Program-made: the position numbers and the translations under genes
From: an uncultured Treponema sp.
GTDB taxonomy: Bacteria > Spirochaetota > Spirochaetia > Treponematales > Treponemataceae
Length of the DNA stretch: 12,963 nt
Direction of reading: 5' to 3'
NCBI GenBank assembly: GCA_937885475.1
Contig: CAKZZR010000136.1
Span: forward strand, 1 to 12,963
The notes under the pieces: model-generated
The model's input: the letters and a program-made list of their open reading frames with translations, nothing else
Told to the model about the DNA's origin: nothing
Database searches by the model: none
Part shown: in pieces, positions 1-6,490 of the stretch
Layout of the letters: each line of letters opens with the position of its first letter
Position numbering within the stretch: the stretch's first letter is position 1

Positions 1-1519
1 CGGTTGATTCGCGCAGAATCATCTCGTCTAGTCCAAGCACCGCGTTTATTGGCGAACGGATTTCGTGGCTCATGCTGCTTAAGAATGCGGATTTTGCGTC
101 GCTCGCCGCGTTTGCCGCTACGGTCGCATTGCGAAGCTCCTCTGTAACGGCCTCAAGGAACGTAACCAGCCTGTCCGCAATCGGAATGGAAACGCCAATC
201 GGCGACTCAAACATGGAATGCCGCTCCACGGAATCCGGGGAAAATGAATCGCATGAGTTCTCTGCCGCCTCGGTGTTGGCTTCTTTTGCTGTGGTGTGAG
301 CCTCGTTCCATTCAGGGCTTTTAAAAAGCCCTTGCGGAAGGCGCGAAATGTCCGGCGAATCCACGTGAGCTTCGCCTTCGCGCACGCCCACGGCAATAAG
401 CGTGCTGTTAAAAACGCCGCCCTGCCCTTTGTAGCGGAACAGCTCAGAAAAGCCGTGGCAATATACCGTGCCGGGAACGATTTTTCCAAAGTATTCGATT
501 TCTTCGTGGGCGCGGTCCTTCATAAAGATCGCACGGTTCGCACACACATACAGAAACATTCCCTGCGGATAGAACTGCGCCATCTCCGCGCTGGCTTCCC
601 AGCTTTGCCGCAAGATTTCGTCGGTCTTTCCGTAGGTAAAGCGCACTGTCTCGCCGTTCTTGATGTTGCCCATTGCGTTCAGCTCGCCGTTCTTGGTAAC
701 ACCGCATGGAACACGCGCCATAATCATACCGTTCCGTTCCAAGGCGAGCGGGAATTCGCAGATGTTGGAAATAAAATAGCGGTCGGGGCGCACGTTAAGA
801 TACTGGCGGTAGATGTCTGCGGCGGGCTTTCCGGCAATACGGGTTATCAGCGTATCCCCTATTCCGCATGGAACTTCAGAGGTTTCAACCGCAAGCGGCA
901 TTCCAATCGGCTTCCACCCGAACACGCTTTTTACATGAAAATACAAGTTTGCGCCAGAAAACACCGTAACAACAATGCCCGCAGAAATAAGTCGTGTGGT
1001 GGCAACGAACGGTTTGAGAAATTCCGTGTCGGCAGTGTTCAGGTTTGCTTGCGTGCCAAAGAAGGGAATTTCCTCGTAGCCCTGCGTAACGTTTTCCATA
1101 AAGCGGGAAATATTGAACGTCAGCCCGCTTGCCAGCACCATAACGCCCTTTGCGTCCAAAATTGAGGCAAGCTGCGCCCTGAATTTGGAGCAAATTTCGT
1201 CCTCGTTCATCTCGTGCGCATCGTATTCAAAAATGCGCACCTCGGATTCAGAGAATTCAGAAATATTCACCCGAAGCATTTTTGTCGTATTCAGATGAAC
1301 AAGCGCGTCGCCATACAGCGACATGCCAACGACCTGTATGTGCGGAAGCTCCGAATGGATATAGTCAAGAATTTTTTGCGCTTCCACAGACGTAAAGCGT
1401 GAAAAACACAGCTGCATAAAAACGCGCCCCTGACTGCCATAAAGCCGCGCGTCCTTAAGCGAAGAAAGTATCCAGGAAAATTCCGCCTCGTTAAAAATGT
1501 CAAATGTCCGCTGAATCAT
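1..1519 (-). CDS. FIST-domain cytoplasmic histidine kinase, 3' part cut by window edge
   Basis: A sensor histidine kinase of which the first 506 codons are visible; the rest lies beyond the left edge. The frame is open from the ATG at 1519 to base 1. Residues of about 30-385 resemble the FIST_N plus FIST_C sensory module, a soluble ligand-sensing domain known from bacterial signalling proteins; this is recognised from overall pattern, not a search. A polar linker (about 386-435) and a helical stretch lead into the HisKA dimerisation helix with MSHEIRSPINAVLG, phospho-acceptor His485. I see no signal peptide or membrane segment in the visible part, so the sensor should act in the cytoplasm. 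ATPase and any receiver domains would lie outside the window. It starts 12 nt after the DUF4405-like gene stops, in the same frame, with no Shine-Dalgarno sequence, so it is either translationally coupled or leaderless. Kinase identity is firm; FIST assignment fairly firm; ligand unknown. Confidence 0.85.
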   Translation of the reverse strand, partial: MIQRTFDIFNEAEFSWILSSLKDARLYGSQGRVFMQLCFSRFTSVEAQKILDYIHSELPHIQVVGMSLYGDALVHLNTTKMLRVNISEFSESEVRIFEYDAHEMNEDEICSKFRAQLASILDAKGVMVLASGLTFNISRFMENVTQGYEEIPFFGTQANLNTADTEFLKPFVATTRLISAGIVVTVFSGANLYFHVKSVFGWKPIGMPLAVETSEVPCGIGDTLITRIAGKPAADIYRQYLNVRPDRYFISNICEFPLALERNGMIMARVPCGVTKNGELNAMGNIKNGETVRFTYGKTDEILRQSWEASAEMAQFYPQGMFLYVCANRAIFMKDRAHEEIEYFGKIVPGTVYCHGFSELFRYKGQGGVFNSTLIAVGVREGEAHVDSPDISRLPQGLFKSPEWNEAHTTAKEANTEAAENSCDSFSPDSVERHSMFESPIGVSIPIADRLVTFLEAVTEELRNATVAANAASDAKSAFLSSMSHEIRSPINAVLGLDEMILREST

Positions 1520-1525
1520 AAAAAT

Positions 1526-1555
1526 ATTGTATCATGCTTTTTTCAAAAAGGACAA
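1526..1555 (-). promoter_or_regulatory. Candidate internal, leaderless promoter for the FIST kinase
   Basis: On the minus strand, TTGTCC (1555-1550) is followed after 18 nt by TACAAT (1531-1526), preceded by TG one base earlier as in an extended -10. The ATG at 1519 begins six nt after the -10, which is where transcription would start. The TG belongs to the TGA stop of the upstream gene. This fits a leaderless transcript and explains the missing ribosome site, but it is only a motif match in AT-rich DNA. Confidence 0.35.
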
Positions 1556-2236
1556 AGAATAAGACAGGAAGTGAAATACCGTTGCTATAAGCACAAGGAT
1601 TGAAACGTAGTCAGCCACAAACAGGGCATAGCCGCGGTTCAAATCCAAAAAGAAGAACTGCTGGCGCAAAAAAAGGTAGAAAGGAATGCCGCGCACAACG
1701 AACGCATGCACGCCGTACGCGCACACAAGCGCAAGCAAAGCATACAAAAGCACGGTGCGCGGTCGGACAAAACGGCTAGGCGCAGTGGCTTTAGCTTGCG
1801 GCTCAGACCCTGCACGGCGCAAGGCAATTTTTCGCGCCATCTTTTCCACATGAAGCCCGATGTGGGCGCACATAAAGCAATAATACCAGTGCGAGCTTGC
1901 CAAATGCACAAGACGTGCCACCTCCATTCCACGGAATGCAGGCATGAACCACGCCATGGCCATTCCGCTTGCCATAAGCAGCAACGCGCATATTGAAATT
2001 CCCAGATTCACCACCGTCTGCATGACGCGGTACGGCGCATATGTGCCTTTAAAAACCGCGCCATACCAGCGCCGGTTCAGCACCACATGGCACGCCCACA
2101 GTACAAGCAGAACCATTCCAAGAATTTGATGAACGCGGTCGTCCGTAAACAGCAGCGTTCCGCCCATAAGCGTCACGCTTAAAAGCAGCATTAGAAAGTC
2201 AACAAGCATTCGCAGTGGTGGCTGGCGCTTTTTCAT
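1532..2236 (-). CDS. DUF4405-like six-helix membrane protein (putative b-type cytochrome)
   Basis: A 234-residue integral membrane protein with about six hydrophobic segments: roughly 10-30, 36-53, 72-96, 107-129, 161-181 and 206-228. The pattern resembles DUF4405 and cytochrome b561-like four-helix electron carriers. Histidines in or near the helices could ligate haem: His36 and His50 around helix 2, and His111, His116, His125 and His129 around helix 4. A basic, polar loop at about 133-160 probably faces the cytoplasm. It follows the exported flavodoxin by 24 nt and precedes the FIST kinase by 12 nt, so the three probably share a transcript. The only ribosome-site candidate is a weak AAGG nine nt before the ATG, with GGGGAG further upstream. 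The context suggests a membrane partner that passes electrons to or from the exported flavodoxin. Haem binding is inferred from the histidines; the exact family could be wrong. Confidence 0.7.
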   Translation of the reverse strand: MKKRQPPLRMLVDFLMLLLSVTLMGGTLLFTDDRVHQILGMVLLVLWACHVVLNRRWYGAVFKGTYAPYRVMQTVVNLGISICALLLMASGMAMAWFMPAFRGMEVARLVHLASSHWYYCFMCAHIGLHVEKMARKIALRRAGSEPQAKATAPSRFVRPRTVLLYALLALVCAYGVHAFVVRGIPFYLFLRQQFFFLDLNRGYALFVADYVSILVLIATVFHFLSYSLSFLKKA

Positions 2237-2260
2237 GGCTTACGGCCTTATTCCGCTCCC

Positions 2261-2890
2261 CTACTTTAAAAGCCAGTCGCTGACCAGCTTTTCGGCTTCG
2301 GTTCTCTTGTTCTGGGCGGTTGCGCCGCGAACTGCAAGGGCGGTTTTTACAGTGGCATTCGGAAACTTGCGCATAAGCTTAGCGTCCGTACCGCTTACGC
2401 CGCTTCCTTCATGCGTGCAGAACGGAACGATTGTCTTACCATTAAGGTCGTGGGAATCCAGGAAGGTGTACACAACCATCGGAAGGTCGCCCCACCAGAT
2501 TGGGTAGCCTATGTACACGGTGTCGTAGCCGGCGGTGTCTATGTTGCCAACGTACGCGGGGCGGGCATTCTTTCGCTGCTCGTCCTTTGCAACGTCGGTG
2601 CATTCGCGGTAATTCTTTGGATATGCGTTCTGCGGAACAATCTCAAAAATGTCAGCGCCCGTTTTTTGAGCAATCATCTTGGCAAGAACGGCGGTGTTTC
2701 CTTCCGTTATGGTTCCGACTGAATAGTTTTCATCAGCACGCGAAAAATACAGCACGAGCGCCTTTGATTTTTCGGCAGCAGCCGCAGCTTCACCAGTTTT
2801 TGCCGCTCCTTTTGCAAAAGCGCCGCTCAGTGAGCATGTGGCAAGCAGCGCCAACGTCAGCGCCGTCTTAAAAATTGAATTTCCTTTCAT
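2261..2890 (-). CDS. Exported flavodoxin (flavodoxin_4-like)
   Basis: A flavodoxin-fold protein of 209 residues carrying an export signal: basic start (MKGNSIFK), hydrophobic core to about residue 18, a possible loose lipobox LATC at Cys19, and an alternative signal peptidase I site after AFA (24-26). An Ala-rich linker (27-43) leads to the domain. FMN-loop region: YFSRADENY (48-56) with GNT at 64-66, an expanded phosphate loop. GYPIWWGDLP (128-137) and the CTHEGSG segment (158-164) match the second flavin loop and the conserved end segment of flavodoxin_4-type proteins. It should bind FMN and carry electrons on the outer face of the inner membrane. I chose the ATG at 2890 over an upstream in-frame TTG at 2899 because AAAGGAG (2906-2900) lies nine nt from the ATG but abuts the TTG. 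A strong shared promoter element lies upstream. It is paralogous to the cytoplasmic flavodoxin at 5914. Confidence 0.88.
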   Translation of the reverse strand: MKGNSIFKTALTLALLATCSLSGAFAKGAAKTGEAAAAAEKSKALVLYFSRADENYSVGTITEGNTAVLAKMIAQKTGADIFEIVPQNAYPKNYRECTDVAKDEQRKNARPAYVGNIDTAGYDTVYIGYPIWWGDLPMVVYTFLDSHDLNGKTIVPFCTHEGSGVSGTDAKLMRKFPNATVKTALAVRGATAQNKRTEAEKLVSDWLLK

Positions 2891-2927
2891 ATAACACAAC
2901 TCCTTTTGTTCCTTTGTCGTTAGCTCT

Positions 2928-2982
2928 ATGATACCCCGAACAGCGCACCGTTGTACAATAGAAGTTTTGCAAGCCAGCTTGC
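2928..2982 (-). promoter_or_regulatory. Promoter of the exported flavodoxin with putative LysR box (copy A)
   Basis: Reading the minus strand: the dyad GCAAGCTGGCTTGC (2982-2969), an A/T-rich link, then TATTGTACAA ending at 2951, the palindrome TTGTACAA being 2958-2951. TGTACA (2957-2952) serves as -35 and TATCAT (2933-2928) as -10, 18 nt apart. This is one of three copies of a shared 33-bp element (see 5832 and 7398). In this copy the upstream half is a six-base inverted repeat around TG. The position, immediately upstream of and overlapping the -35, fits an activator site of the LysR type. Which protein binds it is inferred. Confidence 0.7.
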
Positions 2983-3039
2983 GTTTGGCGCATACTCAGA
3001 AGAAAGATGCGCGCGTCAGAAACAGAACAGCGGCTTATA

Positions 3040-5616
3040 TTACGTAAGTATGCCCTGCAGAACTTCCATAACCTTTGTTTCGTCAATCGGCTTTGCGATG
3101 TGGGCGTTCATGCCAGCGTCGAGCGCCTGCTTTCTGTCCTCGTCAAAGGCGTTCGCCGTCATCGCAACAATGGGAACCGCCGCTTTTTTTGCGTCAGGCA
3201 GGGCGCGTATTGCCTGCGAAGCCTCGTAGCCGTTCATTACCGGCATCTGAATATCCATGAGGACGGCATCATAAAAGCCCGGCTCCGCCTCCTGAACCTT
3301 GTTGACCGCCTGCTTGCCGTCCGCCGCCTGCTCCACCACAAAGCCGTGCATCTCAAGCAGCATGGTGGCAATCTCGCGGTTCACGTCAATATCGTCAACA
3401 AGGAGGAGCCGCTTGCCCTCAAAACTGATTTTTTGCTTGCCAGCCTGCTCCTCGCCCGAATTTGCGGCGGTGCTTCCAATAACGCGCGCCAAGGAACGGT
3501 GCAGCTCGCTCATAAAAAGTGGCTTTGCGCAGTACGCGTTCACGCCGGCTTCGGTCGCCTCGTCCTTAATGGAAGGCCAGTCGTAGGCGGTCATAAGCAG
3601 AATCGGCGTTTCGTTGCCCAACTGCTCGCGGATTCGGCGGGTAACCTCAATTCCGTTCAGGTCGTTAAGCCGCCAGTCTATGATGAACACGCCATAGCCG
3701 TCTCCCATTTCGCGCGCCTGACGCGCACGCAGCACGGCTTCCTTTCCGCTCAGCGTCCATTCCGGGCGCAAGCCCATGGTTGCAAGCATTTTTGTCGTGC
3801 TGTCGCAGGTGTCAAAGTCGTCGTCAACCACAAGGGCGCGTATGTTAGTAAGCTCCACAAGCTGCTTCTGCGTCGTTTTTTCCGGGGAAAACTTAAAGCT
3901 CGCCCGCACGATGAATTCCGTTCCTTCGCCGGGCGCGGTGCTCACCTGAATCGTTCCGCCCATCAAATCCACGATTTTTTTGGTAATCGCCATGCCAAGG
4001 CCGGTTCCCTGTATCCCGCTTACGGTGGAAGTTTTTTCGCGCGTGAACGCCTCAAAAATGTGCTCGGCAAACTCCGGCGACATGCCTATTCCGTTGTCCT
4101 TCACAAGAATTTCGTAGGTGGCACGGTCTTCCTTTGCCTCAAATTCCGAAATTCGGATGCAGATTTTTCCGCCGTTCGGCGTATATTTTACCGCGTTGGA
4201 AAGAAGGTTCAGAAGCACCTGGTTCAGCCGCAGTCGGTCACACATGATGTTTTCGTCCGTTACGTTCAGCGCGTCCATGTGCAGTTCCTGCTGCTTTGCT
4301 TCAACCTGGGCAATGATGATTGTGTTCAGGTCGTGAAGAATTTCCGGCAAATTGCACGACTCCTCGTCAAGCTCAATCTTTCCGCTTTCAATTCGGCTCA
4401 TCTCAAGCACGTCATTTATGAGCGAAAGCAGATGGTTTGACGACACCTGAATCTTTCCCAGATATTCGGTGATTTTTTCAGTTTCCTCCGGCTTGGTCTG
4501 AAGCGCAAGGTTCGTAAAGCCGATTATGGCGTTCATCGGAGTTCTGATGTCGTGGCTCATGTTTGAAAGAAAGTCGCTTTTTGCCTTGTTCTGTGCCAAC
4601 GCAACCTCGCGGGCTTTTTCGATGGAAATATTATGCCCGCGAAGCTTTAAAAGAATGGCGAACATTCCAAGCATGATTGCAATCGTTATGACAACCTGAA
4701 AAAAGCTATAGCGCAAAAGCCGCGTAGAAATAAAGCTGAACTGCTCGTTGATTTTTTCTTCCCGGATAAGGTACGTAAGAATCCAGGCAGTGTTGGTAAC
4801 CGGAATATAGTACATTGATTCCTTTATGCCGTTGTACGTGAACGTAACGAGACCTTTTCTGCCTTCAGCAAAATCGCGCTTTACGTCATCAAGCGTCAGG
4901 TTAGCTTCAAATTGCGCGGAGTCAAGCGCGTCAAGCAAATTCGCTTCCTTGCTTAGACCGCCAAGAACCACGTCGGTCAAGGCAGAGCCGTTTTTATAGT
5001 AAAGATTGCAGTACGTAGTATTGTTGTTCAAGGACTGAAGAGAGATTCCTGCGAGCATTTGCTGCAAGTCAAGCTGCATGAAGCAGAGCTTCAGCGGAAT
5101 TCCCTGAAATTTCATGCCCTCTACAGGGCTTGCAAGAAAGACCTTTGGATTTGAGGTGTCCACATTCGTCGTAAATATGGTCGGCTTGGTAATCACCGCG
5201 TCCAAAAACGGATAGTTGCTTACTTCGTGCTCCGTCATGGCGGAACGGTAAATAGTGTTGTTCTGGTCAACAAGGGCAAAAAGCTCCCAGTCGCATATGG
5301 TCTTAACCCTCAGAAGATAGTTCCGCAGGGTCTTTACGTCAATAAGATCCTTTGCTTCCATGATTTCCACGGCATTGTGAATCTGCTTGAACGCCGTATT
5401 GAGGGTTGCGGAAACGACTTGCTCACGCCGGTCCGTAAGCTCCTGAAGGTAGAATCCGCTTACGGCGTTTACCGCGTGATTCGTATCCCTTGTAGTTGCG
5501 CGTCCTATCCAAATCGTCGTAAAAACTAATGTGGCTGATATGATGATTGCTCCAACAATTGCGGTAAAAGCAATGTTCTGTCTAAGTCCTGATGTTTCAT
5601 TTTTGCGCGTAGGCAT
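3040..5616 (-). CDS. Membrane hybrid histidine kinase with Cache-like sensor and two receiver domains
   Basis: An 858-residue hybrid sensor kinase. Order: membrane helix about 14-38; extracytoplasmic sensor about 39-300, a Cache-like (PAS-fold) double domain by length and layout; second membrane helix about 305-324; HisKA with SNMSHDIRTP, phospho-acceptor His355; HATPase with N box Asn474, DNGIGM (507-512) and GTGLGM (537-542); receiver 1 (about 592-713) with acidic pocket 598-600, phospho-acceptor Asp647 and Lys698; receiver 2 (about 734-857) with Asp741/742, phospho-acceptor Asp788 in MDIQMPVMNG and Lys842. No HPt domain is seen, so phosphorelay output must lie elsewhere, and no DNA-binding response regulator is present in the window. 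The start has a good ribosome site (AGGAGA, 5628-5623). It ends about 150 nt before the exported flavodoxin ATG with no obvious terminator, so read-through into that operon is possible. Ligand unknown. Confidence 0.95.
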   Translation of the reverse strand: MPTRKNETSGLRQNIAFTAIVGAIIISATLVFTTIWIGRATTRDTNHAVNAVSGFYLQELTDRREQVVSATLNTAFKQIHNAVEIMEAKDLIDVKTLRNYLLRVKTICDWELFALVDQNNTIYRSAMTEHEVSNYPFLDAVITKPTIFTTNVDTSNPKVFLASPVEGMKFQGIPLKLCFMQLDLQQMLAGISLQSLNNNTTYCNLYYKNGSALTDVVLGGLSKEANLLDALDSAQFEANLTLDDVKRDFAEGRKGLVTFTYNGIKESMYYIPVTNTAWILTYLIREEKINEQFSFISTRLLRYSFFQVVITIAIMLGMFAILLKLRGHNISIEKAREVALAQNKAKSDFLSNMSHDIRTPMNAIIGFTNLALQTKPEETEKITEYLGKIQVSSNHLLSLINDVLEMSRIESGKIELDEESCNLPEILHDLNTIIIAQVEAKQQELHMDALNVTDENIMCDRLRLNQVLLNLLSNAVKYTPNGGKICIRISEFEAKEDRATYEILVKDNGIGMSPEFAEHIFEAFTREKTSTVSGIQGTGLGMAITKKIVDLMGGTIQVSTAPGEGTEFIVRASFKFSPEKTTQKQLVELTNIRALVVDDDFDTCDSTTKMLATMGLRPEWTLSGKEAVLRARQAREMGDGYGVFIIDWRLNDLNGIEVTRRIREQLGNETPILLMTAYDWPSIKDEATEAGVNAYCAKPLFMSELHRSLARVIGSTAANSGEEQAGKQKISFEGKRLLLVDDIDVNREIATMLLEMHGFVVEQAADGKQAVNKVQEAEPGFYDAVLMDIQMPVMNGYEASQAIRALPDAKKAAVPIVAMTANAFDEDRKQALDAGMNAHIAKPIDETKVMEVLQGILT

Positions 5617-5673
5617 AAGGCTTCTCCTGTAAAAAGTCAGCTTTTACCCCTTTTATAAAGCTGTGGATACTTC

Positions 5674-5679
5674 ATTATA
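5674..5679 (-). promoter_or_regulatory. Extended -10 of the hybrid kinase promoter
   Basis: On the minus strand TGCTATAAT reads as an extended -10 with the consensus hexamer TATAAT at 5679-5674, about 58 nt before the kinase ATG. No convincing -35 is seen 17 nt upstream, which is usual for extended -10 promoters. Confidence 0.5.
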
Positions 5680-5790
5680 GCACGAATTCGGTCGGAAGGA
5701 AAATTTACATTCGGTTTTATACTGGGCAAATGCATTATATGTGATGCTCAAAAAAAATAGCGCGAAGGAGAAGTTGCCGCCTTCAAAACC

Positions 5791-5804
5791 GCAAGCTAGC
5801 TTGC
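5791..5804. repeat. Perfect 14-bp palindrome related to the LysR-type box
   Basis: GCAAGCTAGCTTGC is a perfect inverted repeat. It differs by one base from the upstream half of copy A at 2982-2969 (GCAAGCTGGCTTGC). Here it is not followed by TTGTACAA, so it is not a fourth promoter copy. It lies about four helical turns (41 bp centre to centre) upstream of the half-site of copy C, between the divergent hybrid kinase and cytoplasmic flavodoxin. It could be an extra operator for the same regulator. Confidence 0.45.
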
Positions 5805-5831
5805 TACATGCATTTTTACCATTCACTTTTT

Positions 5832-5885
5832 GCATACTGCCATGCGAAAGTTTTATTGTACAAATCAGTTCTGACAGAATAAAAT
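5832..5885 (+). promoter_or_regulatory. Promoter of the cytoplasmic flavodoxin with putative LysR box (copy C)
   Basis: GCATACTGCCATGC (5832-5845) is followed at the same distance as in the other two copies by TATTGTACAA, the palindrome TTGTACAA being 5856-5863. TGTACA (5857-5862) serves as -35 and TAAAAT (5880-5885) as -10, 17 nt apart. The -10 overlaps an ATG at 5884 that is therefore upstream of the likely transcript start, which settles the true start of the gene at 5914. This copy is the most divergent of the three. Confidence 0.7.
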
Positions 5886-5913
5886 GAAATCACAGAACCA
5901 CAAGGAGAAATCA

Positions 5914-6432
5914 ATGGCAAAGACTTTAATCGCATATTTTTCACACACCGGCGAAAATTATTTTGGCGGCGCAATCAAAAACATTACAAAAGGTAATACA
6001 GAGGTAGTTGCAGAATTTGCACAGAAGGCTACAGGCGGCACCTTGTTCAAGATTGAGACGGTAAAAAACTATCCGGTGAATTACAAGGAATGCTGCGACG
6101 TGGCACAGGCAGAAGGACGCGCAGGAGAACGCCCGCAGCTTAAGGGCGCGCTTCTGAACATTGCGGAATACGACACAATTGTTCTGGGCTATCCGTGCTG
6201 GTGGGGAACAATGCCGCAGGCGCTGTTCACCTTTTTGGAAAGTGCGGACTTCAGCAAAAAGAAAATCCTTCCGTTCTGCACGCACGAAGGAAGCGGCATG
6301 GGACGCAGCGAAGGCGACATAAAAAAGCTCTGCCCCACCGCCGACGTTGCAAAAGGACTTGCAATAAACGGTTCAGCATGTGGCCGCGCAGAAGCAAGCG
6401 TAAAAAGCTGGCTCAGCGCAAACGGTTTATAA
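5914..6432 (+). CDS. Cytoplasmic flavodoxin (flavodoxin_4-like)
   Basis: A flavodoxin-like FMN protein of 172 residues without signal peptide. YFSHTGENYFGG (8-19) and GNT (27-29) form an expanded phosphate loop; GYPCWWGTMP (92-101) and CTHEGSG (122-128) match the exported flavodoxin at 2261, so the two are paralogues with the same fold and presumably the same cofactor in different compartments. Such small flavodoxins carry electrons or act as FMN-dependent reductases using NAD(P)H. The start at 5914 is preceded by AAGGAG (5902-5907); an in-frame ATG at 5884 overlaps the predicted -10 and lacks a ribosome site. The gene is monocistronic, convergent with the LysR gene 58 nt away. It carries the same promoter element as the exported flavodoxin and the aldo/keto reductase, which places it in their regulon. 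Cysteines at 60, 61, 95, 122, 140 and 156 are relatively many for this size. Physiological partner unknown. Confidence 0.92.
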   Translation: MAKTLIAYFSHTGENYFGGAIKNITKGNTEVVAEFAQKATGGTLFKIETVKNYPVNYKECCDVAQAEGRAGERPQLKGALLNIAEYDTIVLGYPCWWGTMPQALFTFLESADFSKKKILPFCTHEGSGMGRSEGDIKKLCPTADVAKGLAINGSACGRAEASVKSWLSANGL

Positions 6433-6490
6433 GATATAATTATAGAAGAGAAGCGCAATGCAAAACGGCTTACGGCGCGGCTGTTTTTTT
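6433..6490. terminator. Short convergent intergenic region, possible terminator
   Basis: The 58 nt between the two convergent stop codons contain a run of nine T ending inside the LysR stop (6484-6492) after the GC-rich stretch GGCGCGGCTG. Pairing within this stretch is weak. A GCAATG at 6455-6460 can pair with CATTGC at 6503-6508 inside the LysR 3' end, but the T run then falls in the loop. Some termination signal is expected here; the structure I can draw is not convincing. Confidence 0.3.

Noticed and set aside
296..1165. A 289-codon open frame on the plus strand
   Set aside because: Antisense to the FIST kinase, which is open over its full 506 codons and ends in a clear HisKA motif. No domain or ribosome site in the plus frame.
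885..1193. A 102-codon minus-strand frame inside the FIST kinase region
   Set aside because: Out of frame with the kinase; low-quality composition with many Cys and Arg; no separate signal.
2888..2899. TTG at 2899 as start of the exported flavodoxin
   Set aside because: The ribosome site directly abuts it with no spacing; the ATG at 2890 has the correct nine-nt spacing.
3007..4440. A 477-codon open frame on the plus strand
   Set aside because: It lies antisense to the hybrid kinase, whose motifs are all intact. Its translation is rich in His, Arg and Val with no recognisable domain, as expected from the opposite strand of a conserved gene.
5653..5835. A possible 60-residue minus-strand peptide gene upstream of the hybrid kinase
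   Set aside because: It has no convincing ribosome site, covers the kinase -10 and the palindrome at 5791, and its sequence shows no recognisable features. The region reads better as regulatory DNA.
5884..5913. ATG at 5884 as start of the cytoplasmic flavodoxin
   Set aside because: It overlaps the predicted -10 and has no ribosome site; the ATG at 5914 has AAGGAG upstream and begins exactly at the flavodoxin strand.
2236..6479. GGCTTACGGC occurring in two intergenic spots (about 2238 and 6467)
   Set aside because: Similar GCTTACGG strings occur inside coding DNA several times (for example near 4017 and 5458), so it is composition, not a dispersed repeat.
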